Positions 42,692 through 50,330 of a DNA stretch of 64,000 nt are shown in pieces (position 1 is the first letter of the stretch; each line of letters starts with the position of its first letter). The DNA comes from Actinomadura sp. WMMA1423. GTDB taxonomy: Bacteria > Actinomycetota > Actinomycetes > Streptosporangiales > Streptosporangiaceae. Under the pieces are notes generated by a model. It saw only the letters and a list, made by a program, of their open reading frames with translations. It searched no databases and was not told where the DNA came from. A program made the position numbers and the translations under genes. The stretch spans positions 9,176,001 to 9,240,000 of the forward strand of contig NZ_CP041244.1 in assembly GCF_006547145.1 (NCBI RefSeq). The letters are read 5' to 3'.

Positions 42692-43823
42692 TCCCGGTCA
42701 TGAGCGCGCAGACGGCGGCGATCGCCGCGACGACCGCGACGGCCCCGGCCTGCGGGGCCGCGAGCGGCAGGAGGAGGACGGCGGCGACCCCGCCCAGCAC
42801 GACGGCGGGACGCAGCACCGGCTCGGCCAGCAGGGGCGTGTGGACGATCCAGAGCAGCAGGACGAACAGCGCGGTCGGGATCGCCACGGCGTAGCAGATC
42901 GCGAGCGGCGACGCCTGGATGTGGTGCCCGGTCTGCTCGACGGCCACCTCGAGCCCCGCGCCGAGGGCCGCGAGCCCGGCGAAGATCCCGTAGTGGCCGT
43001 AGCCCCAGACGTAGGAGAGGTGGCGGCGGGCGTTGAGCGCGTCGCCGGCGGGAGCGAGGAAGTAGAGCCACCAGAGGGAGAAGAGCAGGACGAGGCCCGA
43101 CCCCGCGATGACGACGAGCGGCCCGCCGATCTCGGCCGCTTCGAGCGCCCCGCCGACCCCGTTGGACGCGGCGAGGACGCTCTCCCCGAACAGGATGATC
43201 GTGAACAGGCCGTAGCGCTCGGCGATGTGGTGCGGGTGCCAGGCGGTGGGAGCGGCCCGCTCCGCCCACCGCGGGACGGCGAGCTCCAGGGCGGCCAGGC
43301 CGACGAAGCACGGTACCTGTGCCGCCGACGGGACGGCGCCCGCCTGCGACGCGGCGAGCCAGAGCAGCCATCCCGCCTGCGCGACCGTGATGCCGAGGGC
43401 GTAGCGCAGCGCGGTGCGGCGGCCGTCCGGGTACTCGGCGCCGGCCCGCAGCCACTGCACGGCGAGCGCGGCCCGCATGACCAGGTAGCCGACGGCGACG
43501 GCACGGTAGTCGGCGTGGTCGGCCGCGGCGGGCACGCCCGCGGCGGTGACCAGGACGCCGGCCATCTGCACCATGGTCAGCAGCCGGTAGGGGACGTCGT
43601 CGGTGTCGTACGACGAGGCGAACCAGGTGAAGTTCATCCACGCCCACCACACCGCGAAGAACACCTGAAGGAACGGCACCAGGCCGCCCAGCGCGCGCCC
43701 TTCGGCGATGTGGTCGGCGAACTCGGCGGTGACGGCCGCCACCGCCACCACGAACGTGAGATCGAACAAGAGCTCGAGCTGACTCGAGGCGCGGTGCGGC
43801 TCGTCGATCGCTCGCGCGGTCAT
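42570..43823 (-). CDS. ltrA: Low temperature requirement protein A family
   Basis: A 417-residue protein with about ten or more hydrophobic helices and the LtrA-family opening HRASSQLELLFDLTFVVAVAAVTAEFADHI, followed by WWAWMNFTWFASSYDTDD and HHIAERYGLFTIILFGESVLA. The family is widespread in actinobacteria; its biochemical role is unknown. The start was set at ATG 43823 (MTARAIDEPHRAS), just before the conserved region. A long, charged C-terminal tail overlaps the opposite gene. It is read from promoter P3. Confidence 0.85.
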   Translation of the reverse strand: MTARAIDEPHRASSQLELLFDLTFVVAVAAVTAEFADHIAEGRALGGLVPFLQVFFAVWWAWMNFTWFASSYDTDDVPYRLLTMVQMAGVLVTAAGVPAAADHADYRAVAVGYLVMRAALAVQWLRAGAEYPDGRRTALRYALGITVAQAGWLLWLAASQAGAVPSAAQVPCFVGLAALELAVPRWAERAAPTAWHPHHIAERYGLFTIILFGESVLAASNGVGGALEAAEIGGPLVVIAGSGLVLLFSLWWLYFLAPAGDALNARRHLSYVWGYGHYGIFAGLAALGAGLEVAVEQTGHHIQASPLAICYAVAIPTALFVLLLWIVHTPLLAEPVLRPAVVLGGVAAVLLLPLAAPQAGAVAVVAAIAAVCALMTGITLVLLRGGTPAPTRGGEPPGRRAGRTPSRPSIGRRRERA

Positions 43824-43921
43824 CCGGACCCGGATGCGGCATCCGGCACCCTCTGGCGGCACGGTCTCACCCCCGTCTTCGCGTGGGCCCGTCCTGCCGT
43901 GAAGGACCCGTCCTGACGCCA

Positions 43922-43950
43922 AAGACAGGCGAGCGCACCCGGCTGTGACA
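43922..43950 (-). promoter_or_regulatory. ECF-type promoter P3 (toward ltrA)
   Basis: On the minus strand, TGTCACA (43950-43944), 16 nt, TGTCTT (43927-43922). It ends about 98 bp before the ltrA start and diverges from P4. Confidence 0.6.
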
Positions 43951-43993
43951 GCGAACGCCGCCCAGGCGCTTCCGCGGGTTTCCTCGCGGATGC

Positions 43994-44022
43994 TGTCACA
44001 GGCCGCACGGATGCCCTGTCTT
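43994..44022 (+). promoter_or_regulatory. ECF-type promoter P4 (toward the NmrA-like gene)
   Basis: TGTCACA (43994-44000), 16 nt, TGTCTT (44017-44022), then AGCTGCCGACCG as at P2. It ends 49 bp before the ATG of the NAD(P)-binding protein gene. Confidence 0.65.
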
Positions 44023-44071
44023 AGCTGCCGACCGGGCGGAACCGGATTCCCGGGAACCAGGAGGGCATGGC

Positions 44072-44824
44072 ATGAAGATCGTGATCATCGGCGGTACCGG
44101 CCTGATCGGGTCGAAGCTCGTGGCGAGGCTGGGCGAGCACGGCCACGAGGCGGTGCCGGCCGCGCCGAACACCGGGGTCGACACCCTCACCGGCGAGGGG
44201 CTCGCCGAGGTGCTGGCCGGCGCGTCGGTGGTGGTCGACGTGTCGAACTCCCCGTCCTTCGAGGACGCCGCGGTGCTGGACTTCTTCCGGACCTCCACCG
44301 GCAACCTCCTCTCCGCGGAGAGGGAGGCGGGGGTCGGGCACCACGTCGCGCTGTCGGTGGTGGGCACCGACCGGCGTCCCGACGTCGGCTACTTCCGGGC
44401 GAAGCTCGCCCAGGAGAAGCTGATCGAGGACTCGGGCATCCCGTTCTCGATCGTGCACGCGACGCAGTTCTTCGAGTTCGCGCGCAGGATCGCCGACGAG
44501 GCCACGGGCGGCGGCACGGTCCGGATGCCGCCGGTGCTGTTCCAGCCCCTCGCGGGCGACGAGGTCGCCCAGGCGGTCGGCAGGGCCGCGGCCGGCGCCC
44601 CGCTGAACGGGAGGACCGAGATCGCCGGCCCCGAGCAGTTCCGGATGGACGAGTTCTTCCGCGGCGCCCTCGCGGCCTGGGGCGACCCGCGCGAGGTGGT
44701 CACCGACCCGCACGCGCCCTACTTCGGAGCCGAGATGCGCGAGCGCGACCTCGTCCCGGACGGCGGCGCGACCCTCGGTGAGATCAAGTACGCCGACTGG
44801 CTGGCGGCCAACCCCGCCCCGTGA
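44072..44824 (+). CDS. NAD(P)H-binding SDR/NmrA-type epimerase-like protein
   Basis: A 250-residue Rossmann protein (MKIVIIGGTGLIGSKLVARLGEHGHE; DVSNSPSFED; GVGHHVALSVVGTDRRPDVGYFRAKLAQEKLIEDSGIPFSIVHATQFFEF). This is the atypical SDR type often annotated as NAD-dependent epimerase or oxidoreductase. Genes of this kind are the COE partners (carboxymuconolactone decarboxylase, oxidoreductase, epimerase) of ECF41 sigma factors. That agrees with promoter P4 in front of it. Substrate unknown. Confidence 0.85.
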   Translation: MKIVIIGGTGLIGSKLVARLGEHGHEAVPAAPNTGVDTLTGEGLAEVLAGASVVVDVSNSPSFEDAAVLDFFRTSTGNLLSAEREAGVGHHVALSVVGTDRRPDVGYFRAKLAQEKLIEDSGIPFSIVHATQFFEFARRIADEATGGGTVRMPPVLFQPLAGDEVAQAVGRAAAGAPLNGRTEIAGPEQFRMDEFFRGALAAWGDPREVVTDPHAPYFGAEMRERDLVPDGGATLGEIKYADWLAANPAP

Positions 44825-44846
44825 CACCCCGCCCCGTGACACCCCG
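44812..44846 (+). repeat. 15-bp tandem repeat at the 3' end of the NmrA-like gene
   Basis: CCCCGCCCCGTGACA occurs twice in tandem with a partial third copy. The first unit carries the stop codon of the NmrA-like gene. Probably slippage; no function inferred. Confidence 0.7.
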
Positions 44847-44897
44847 GCCCGCCCTCGCCCGCCCGTGAGCCATGAGAAGAGCCAAGGAGACACGCCC

Positions 44898-45335
44898 ATG
44901 CAAGGCACCGATCCGGCCGCCGCCGAGCCGAAGGCGCGGTCCACCGCGTGGAAGACCGCGTTCAGGACGGTCCAGGAGGCCCGGCCGCCCTTCATCCCCG
45001 CGGGCGCGCACGCGATGATCCTGATCGTCGAATATCCGCCCGGCGATCCCGGCGCCCCGCCCCACCGGCATCCGGGCCCGGCCTTCGGGTACGTACTCGA
45101 GGGGGAGATGCTGCTGGAGATCGAGGGGGAGCCGCCGCGACCCGTTCCCGCAGGCGAGGCGTTCTGGGAGCCGGGTGGCGACGTCGTCCACTACCAGGAC
45201 GGCAACAACCGCGACGACCTCCCGCTCCGCTTCATCGTCACGATGCTCTGCGAACCGGGCGAGCCGATGGTGGCCCTGGTCGACGAGGCGGAGCTCGCCC
45301 GGCGCTCGCACCTGCGGGCGCCCCGGCGCCCCTGA
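44898..45335 (+). CDS. Cupin-domain protein
   Basis: A 145-residue single-cupin protein: motif 1 PPHRHPGPAFGYVLEGEMLLEIEG (metal His residues) and motif 2 EAFWEPGGDVVHYQDGNN. Such small cupins bind Fe or Mn and act as dioxygenases, isomerases or quercetinase-like enzymes. ATG 44898 follows AAGGAGACACGCCC. It lies 73 bp after the NmrA-like gene and may share its promoter P4. Confidence 0.8.
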   Translation: MQGTDPAAAEPKARSTAWKTAFRTVQEARPPFIPAGAHAMILIVEYPPGDPGAPPHRHPGPAFGYVLEGEMLLEIEGEPPRPVPAGEAFWEPGGDVVHYQDGNNRDDLPLRFIVTMLCEPGEPMVALVDEAELARRSHLRAPRRP

Positions 45336-45414
45336 CAACCGCACGGCACGACCGCACCACGACCCGGGAGCCGGCGCGCGCGCCGGTGAGGGGGACCGGA
45401 CGGGGGAGTTCACC

Positions 45415-46167
45415 ATGATCGCACCGGCCATGGCCGCGGAGTTCGACGACGTCGCCGGATGGACCGCCGACGCCGTCGAGCACCTCGGCGAGAGGTACGC
45501 GATTCCGGCGGCCTGCCGCGGCAGCGCGGATCCGGCCGGGCTGGCCTGGCTGGCGGAGGCGTGCGAGCTCACGGCGGGGACCAGGCTGCTGGACGTGGGC
45601 GCCGGGGTCGGCGGTCCGGCGGCCTGGGCGGCCGAGAGGTTCGGGGTGCGGCCGCTCCTGCTGGAACCGATGCCGTCGGCCTGCCGGGCCGCCGCCCGGC
45701 TGTTCGGGCTCCCGGTCGTCACGGCGGAGGGCGGCCGGATCCCGCTGCGCGGCGGGTCGGTCGACGCCGCGTGGTGCCTTGGAGTGCTGGACACCGTCCA
45801 GGACAAGGCCGCCGTCCTCAGCGAGATCCACAGGGTGCTGCGCCCCGGCGCACCCCTGGGGCTCCTGGCCGTCGTCGCCCGGCACCCGACGGTCCTCCCG
45901 GCTCCAGAGGGGAATCTCTTCCCCACGGGGCGGGAGCTCGCCGAGCTGCTCACCGGTACGGGCTTCGACCTGATCGAGCGGATCGACCGGCCCGGCGGCG
46001 CCCCGCTGTCCTGGACACGGCGCGCCGAGCGGGCCGCGGCGACGGTGGCCGCCGCGCACGGGACCGACCGCGCCCACTCGCTGGCGGTCCGCCAGGGCCA
46101 GAGCCTCACCCGTCTGCTCGCCGCCGGAGAGATCTCGATGCGACTGATCCACTCTCGACGCAGGTGA
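45415..46167 (+). CDS. SAM-dependent class I methyltransferase
   Basis: A 250-residue protein with the SAM-binding glycine motif LLDVGAGVGGPAAWAAERFG, acidic motif II (LLLEPMPSAC), and DAAWCLGVLDTVQDKAAVLSEIHRVLRPGA typical of the UbiE/Methyltransf_11 group. The target cannot be told. It lies in the stress island, 80 bp after the cupin gene, rather than in the polyketide operon. Use as a polyketide tailoring enzyme is possible but unsupported. ATG 45415 follows GGGGGAG. Confidence 0.82.
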   Translation: MIAPAMAAEFDDVAGWTADAVEHLGERYAIPAACRGSADPAGLAWLAEACELTAGTRLLDVGAGVGGPAAWAAERFGVRPLLLEPMPSACRAAARLFGLPVVTAEGGRIPLRGGSVDAAWCLGVLDTVQDKAAVLSEIHRVLRPGAPLGLLAVVARHPTVLPAPEGNLFPTGRELAELLTGTGFDLIERIDRPGGAPLSWTRRAERAAATVAAAHGTDRAHSLAVRQGQSLTRLLAAGEISMRLIHSRRR

Positions 46168-46278
46168 TCCACGCGACGCGCGCTCCGCGCGGTGCGGGTG
46201 ATCCGCACGACCCGACCGATCCACGAGGAAACGCGTCCGCCCGGGGCCTTCTCCCGCCCCGCCACGTACGGAGGAGCC

Positions 46279-46506
46279 ATGAGCACGCCGCCCGGTGACA
46301 ACGAGTTCTTCGTCGAGTTCGAGACGGAGGTCCGCGCCGAGCTGGACCTGGTCGAGTCGAGCGAGGCCGAGCGGGCCGCCGGTCAGCCGGTGACGGAGTG
46401 GCTGTTCGACCCGGGCGACGCGGAACGCGAACAGGTCGAGCTCCGCAACCTCCTCGGCGCCGCCGAGGAACTGCAAGCCGACGACAGCCGAGACGAGACG
46501 CTATGA
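46279..46506 (+). CDS. Small acidic hypothetical protein
   Basis: A 75-residue, highly acidic protein (FFVEFETEVRAELDLVESSEAERAAGQPVTEWLFDPGDAEREQVELRNLLGAAEELQADD) of unknown family, probably helical. ATG 46279 follows a good GGAGGAG site. Its stop overlaps the start of the ferritin-like/CDGSH gene (ATGA), so it may be a partner or chaperone of that protein. Confidence 0.65.
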   Translation: MSTPPGDNEFFVEFETEVRAELDLVESSEAERAAGQPVTEWLFDPGDAEREQVELRNLLGAAEELQADDSRDETL

Positions 46507-48344
46507 ACAACCCCGTACAGCCCATGGACGGCTCCGTACCGCGAGAGCACGCCGCCTCGCCCGTCCGGTCCCCGCGGATCGCCACGCTCGACGACCTCCG
46601 CGAGCACCTCCAGTGGGCGATCGAGCTGGAGCACGCGACCCTGCCGCCCTACCTCTGCGCGCTCTACTCGCTCGACGCCGAGCGCAATCCCGAGGCGGCC
46701 GAGCTCGTGGCCGGGGTCTTCGTCGAGGAGATGCTCCACCTGGCGCTGGCCGCGAACCTGCTCAACGCCGTCGGCGGCCGCCCGCGGCTGGACACGCCGC
46801 GGATGCTGCCGCCGCACCCCCGGCGCCTGCCCCACGCCGACCCCTCGCTGGAGCTGTCGCTGCTTCCGTTCGGCCCGGAGGCGCTCGACATGTTCCTCAG
46901 GCTCGAACAGCCCGCCCCTCCCGGGGCCCCGCCGGAGGGCGACGCCTACGAGACGATCGGGCAGTTCTACGCCGCGGTCGAGGACGGGCTTCGCGACCTG
47001 TGCGACCGGCTCGGCGAGCCGGCGGTCTTCACCGGCGACCCGGCCCGCCAGGTGCACGCCGGTCATTTCTGGCACACCGCCGGCCGGCTGGTCGAGGTCG
47101 CCGACCTGGCCTCGGCGCTGACCGCGCTGCGGGAGATCGTCGAGGAGGGGGAGGGGGCGTCGGGCGGCGCGGTCTGGGACGGCGACCGGGACGTCCACCA
47201 TCCCGAGCGCGACGCGGTCGCCCACTACTACCGCTTCCAGGAGCTCAGGTCCGGGCGGCGCTACCGGCGTGGCGACACCCCGCGGTCCGGGCCCACCGGC
47301 GAGGCGATCGCCGTCGACCCCGCGGGCGTGCTGCCGATGAGGCGCGACCCGCGACTCGCCGACAACGCTCCGGGCAGCGCGATCCGCACGGCCCAGGAGG
47401 AGTTCGACCAGACTTACTGCACCGTCCTGAACCTGCTGGAACTGGCCTTCGACGGCAGCCCGAGGCTCCTGGCGGTGGCCACCGCCACCATGTACCGGCT
47501 CAAGTCGCAGGCACAGGCCCTCATGCGGATGCCGGACGGGGAGGGCGCGACGGCCGGTCCCGCATTCACCTACGTGCCGCCCGAACTGCGCCGGTGGAGC
47601 ACCGACGGCCGGCAGCGGATCGTCGTGCTCCCGGACGGCCCCTATCTCGTCGACGGCAAGGTGCCGCTGAGGCGGAAACGCAAGATCGTCTCGGCCGAGG
47701 GCGACGCGCTGACCTGGCACACGGGCGAGACCATCGCCACCGAGGACACCTACGCGCTGTGCCGCTGCGGCCGGTCGGGCGCCAAGCCGTTCTGCGACGG
47801 GACGCACGCCCGGATCGGGTTCGACGGCACCGAGTCCGCCGACGTCCGCCCCTACAGGGAACTGCAGCACGTGCACGACGGCGTGGGCATCTCGGCTCAG
47901 CGCGTCGGCGAGCTGTGCATCCACGCCGCGTTCTGCATCGGGCGCACCAGGCCGATCGCCGCGATGCTCGCCGACACCGGGGACAGCGACGTGCGCTCCA
48001 ACATCATGGGGCGGATCGACCACTGCCCCTCCGGGTCCTACACCTACGCCCTGCGGCGCGGCGGCGAGTCGATCGAGCCGGACCTTCCGCGGGCCGTCTC
48101 GGTCCTCGAGGAGGAGGACGGGCTCGCCGGCGCGCTCTGGGTCACCGGAGGCGTCCCGGTCCAGCGTGCGGACGGGCGCCCGCTGGAGACCCGCAACCGG
48201 GTGACGCTGTGCCGCTGCGGCCGTTCGGCGGGCAAGCCGCTGTGCGACGGGACCCACCGAAAGATCGACTTCCGTGAGGACGGGACGGGCCGGTCAGGCC
48301 CGGCCGACGGCGGAAGCGCAACCGAGAAGGGAAGGCGATCATGA
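46503..48344 (+). CDS. Ferritin-like (VioB-type) protein fused to CDGSH iron-sulfur domains
   Basis: 613 residues in three parts. The N-terminal ferritin-like domain (about 25-260) has the iron-ligand pattern LEHATLPPYLCALYSL and EEMLHLALAANLLNAVGG, as in VioB/iminophenyl-pyruvate-synthase-type proteins. A middle helical part (about 290-360) follows. The C-terminal part has two CDGSH motifs (CRCGRSGAKPFCDGTH near 420 and CRCGRSAGKPLCDGTH near 580) flanking CIHAAFCIGRTRP, a divergent ferredoxin-like cluster domain. It is predicted to be a multi-centre iron redox protein. It is translationally coupled on both sides. Substrate unknown. Confidence 0.85.
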   Translation: MNNPVQPMDGSVPREHAASPVRSPRIATLDDLREHLQWAIELEHATLPPYLCALYSLDAERNPEAAELVAGVFVEEMLHLALAANLLNAVGGRPRLDTPRMLPPHPRRLPHADPSLELSLLPFGPEALDMFLRLEQPAPPGAPPEGDAYETIGQFYAAVEDGLRDLCDRLGEPAVFTGDPARQVHAGHFWHTAGRLVEVADLASALTALREIVEEGEGASGGAVWDGDRDVHHPERDAVAHYYRFQELRSGRRYRRGDTPRSGPTGEAIAVDPAGVLPMRRDPRLADNAPGSAIRTAQEEFDQTYCTVLNLLELAFDGSPRLLAVATATMYRLKSQAQALMRMPDGEGATAGPAFTYVPPELRRWSTDGRQRIVVLPDGPYLVDGKVPLRRKRKIVSAEGDALTWHTGETIATEDTYALCRCGRSGAKPFCDGTHARIGFDGTESADVRPYRELQHVHDGVGISAQRVGELCIHAAFCIGRTRPIAAMLADTGDSDVRSNIMGRIDHCPSGSYTYALRRGGESIEPDLPRAVSVLEEEDGLAGALWVTGGVPVQRADGRPLETRNRVTLCRCGRSAGKPLCDGTHRKIDFREDGTGRSGPADGGSATEKGRRS

Positions 48345-49303
48345 GTGATCACGTTCTGGAGCCGGCGGCGCAGGGGTTCGCCGAGGCGGCCGCGCAGCCG
48401 CCGCTGCTGTACGAGCGGGGCGTGGAGGGCGCCCGCGACCTGCTGGACGAGGTCCAGGCCGGGCCGGTGGAGATGCCCCAGGTGGACGAGAAGTGGATCA
48501 CGGTGCCCGCCGCGGTGGGCGACGTGCGGGTCCGCCTCGTCCGTCCGCCGCAGGCGACCGGGGTGCTGCCGGTCGTGCTGTACGTCCACGGCGGCGGATG
48601 GGTGCTGGGCAACGCCGGCACCCATGACCGGCTGGTGCGCGAGCTGTCGGTGGGGACCGGTGCGGCGGTGGCGTTCGTGGAGTACGACCGCTCGCCCGAG
48701 GCCCGCTACCCGGTCGCGATCGAGCAGGCCTACGCCGCCGCGCAGTGGATCATCGCCAACGGTGCCGCCGAGGACCTCGACGGCGCCCGGATGGCGGTGG
48801 CGGGCGACTCGGTGGGCGGCAACATGACCGCCGCGCTGGCCATCCTGGCCAAACGGCGCGGCGATGTGACCTTCGTGCAGCAGTCGATGTACTACCCGGT
48901 CACCGACGCCGCGATGGACACCGGCAGCTACCGCGAGTTCGCCGACGGCCCGCACCTGACCGCGGCGGCGATGGCGTGGTTCTGGGACGCCTACACCACC
49001 GGCCCCGAGGAGCGCGCCGAGATCACCGCCTCGCCGCTGCGGGCCGCGCTGGAGGACCTGGCGGGCCTGCCGCCCGCGCTGGTGATCGTGGACGAGAACG
49101 ACGTGCTGCGCGACGAGGGCGAGGCCTACGCCCGCCGCCTCACCCAGGCCGGCGTCCCCACCACCAGCGTCCGCTACAACGGCACGCTCCACGACTTCAT
49201 GATGCTCAACCCCGTCCGCGACACCCACGCCACACGTGCCGCGACCGCACAGGCCATCGCGACCCTCAAGGCCGCGCTGAACATCGGAAAGGAAAGCTCA
49301 TGA
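48341..49303 (+). CDS. Alpha/beta hydrolase, HSL/carboxylesterase type
   Basis: A 320-residue esterase with the oxyanion motif YVHGGGWVLG, the nucleophile Ser in GDSVGGN, the catalytic Asp in VDENDVLRDEGEAYA and His in LHDFMML. It overlaps both neighbours by 4 bp, giving a tight three-gene unit (ferritin-like/CDGSH protein, this esterase, a second hydrolase). It cleaves an ester or amide; the substrate is unknown. Confidence 0.88.
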   Translation: MSDHVLEPAAQGFAEAAAQPPLLYERGVEGARDLLDEVQAGPVEMPQVDEKWITVPAAVGDVRVRLVRPPQATGVLPVVLYVHGGGWVLGNAGTHDRLVRELSVGTGAAVAFVEYDRSPEARYPVAIEQAYAAAQWIIANGAAEDLDGARMAVAGDSVGGNMTAALAILAKRRGDVTFVQQSMYYPVTDAAMDTGSYREFADGPHLTAAAMAWFWDAYTTGPEERAEITASPLRAALEDLAGLPPALVIVDENDVLRDEGEAYARRLTQAGVPTTSVRYNGTLHDFMMLNPVRDTHATRAATAQAIATLKAALNIGKESS

Positions 49304-50025
49304 CCAATACCGACAAGCCCGTCGTCGTCCTGGTCCACGGGGCCTTCGCGGAGTCGGCCAGCTGGAACGGCGTCATCGAACGCCTCCACGCCCGGGGGCT
49401 GCGCGCCGTCGCCGCGGCGAACCCGCTGCGCGACCTGGCGGGCGACGCCGCCTACGTGCGGGACGTGATCCGCGGCATCGACCGGCCGGTCGTGCTGGTC
49501 GGCCACTCCTACGCCGGCATGGTGATCACCCAGGCGGCGGCCGGCCTCCAGGCCGTCCGATCCCTGGTCTACGTCGGCGCCTTCACGCCGAGCACCGGCG
49601 AGAGCGCCCTGCAGCTGTCCGCCAAGTTCGAGGGCAGCACCCTGGGCGACGCGCTGGCCGCCTACCCGGTCGCCTCCGGCGGCAACGAGTTCCGGATCGA
49701 CGACGAGAAGTACCACGGCCAGTTCTGCGCCGACCTGGACGCCGGAGAGGCCGCCCTGATGGCGGCGACCCAGCGCCCGGTGACCGAGCGGGCCCTGACC
49801 GACGGCCTGGAAACGGACGAGCCGGCCTGGCGCACCAAGCCGTCCTGGTTCGTCTTCGGTGAGAGCGACCGCAACATCCCCGCCGAGGTGATCCGGTTCA
49901 TGGCCGAACGCGCCTCCTCGCGCGGGACGCGGGAGATCGCCGGCGCCTCGCACGCCGTCGCCGCCTCCCAGCCCGACGCCGTCGCCGCCTCCATCCTGGA
50001 GGCCGTCGACAGCGAGGAAGGCTGA
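49300..50025 (+). CDS. Alpha/beta hydrolase (salicylate-esterase-like fold)
   Basis: A 241-residue hydrolase: LVHGAFAESASWNGVI, nucleophile VGHSYAGMVI, Asp in FGESDRNIP and His in GASHAVAAS. This small alpha/beta hydrolase form resembles plant SABP2/hydroxynitrile-lyase-like esterases and actinobacterial relatives. It is the last gene of the unit begun by the 75-residue protein. Confidence 0.85.
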   Translation: MTNTDKPVVVLVHGAFAESASWNGVIERLHARGLRAVAAANPLRDLAGDAAYVRDVIRGIDRPVVLVGHSYAGMVITQAAAGLQAVRSLVYVGAFTPSTGESALQLSAKFEGSTLGDALAAYPVASGGNEFRIDDEKYHGQFCADLDAGEAALMAATQRPVTERALTDGLETDEPAWRTKPSWFVFGESDRNIPAEVIRFMAERASSRGTREIAGASHAVAASQPDAVAASILEAVDSEEG

Positions 50026-50330
50026 GCGGAGCGGACGCGCCGCGCGGCGCCGGGCGCCCCCCCGGCTCCGCGCGACGTCTCCGCGAACGGGAACCGGCGA
50101 GCGGCGGCCGGTCTGGACTACCGGTATAGCGCCTTCGACCACTGCGACCGGGGGCGGGGCCCCCTCCCGGGGGCACGGGTGTTCCCCAGGGCCCGGGACT
50201 AGGCAGGTCCCCGATGCGACCGCGCCACGGGCGGGGCCACAGTGTGACGTGTCAGCAGGGCCGGACGAGCAGGGCCGGATCGCCGGGCTCGTGCCGACGG
50301 GTGATTCGCGGTGGTGCGAACGGAGGAGTC
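50026..50330. other. Intergenic region before the LuxR-type regulator
   Basis: About 300 bp without a gene. It contains short inverted repeats (CCGGT-N7-ACCGG near 50120; GGGAC-N7-GTCCC near 50196) and G/C runs. No clear promoter or terminator could be assigned. It probably contains the promoter of the LuxR regulator at 50331. Confidence 0.45.

Noticed and set aside
44812..44846. The CCCCGCCCCGTGACA tandem repeat as part of a CRISPR-like or regulatory array
   Set aside because: Only two units of 15 bp with no spacers, one of them covering a stop codon; simple slippage explains it.
45415..46167. The methyltransferase as a polyketide tailoring gene
   Set aside because: It is outside the polyketide operon, in the group of stress-type genes, and has no O-methyltransferase dimerisation domain.
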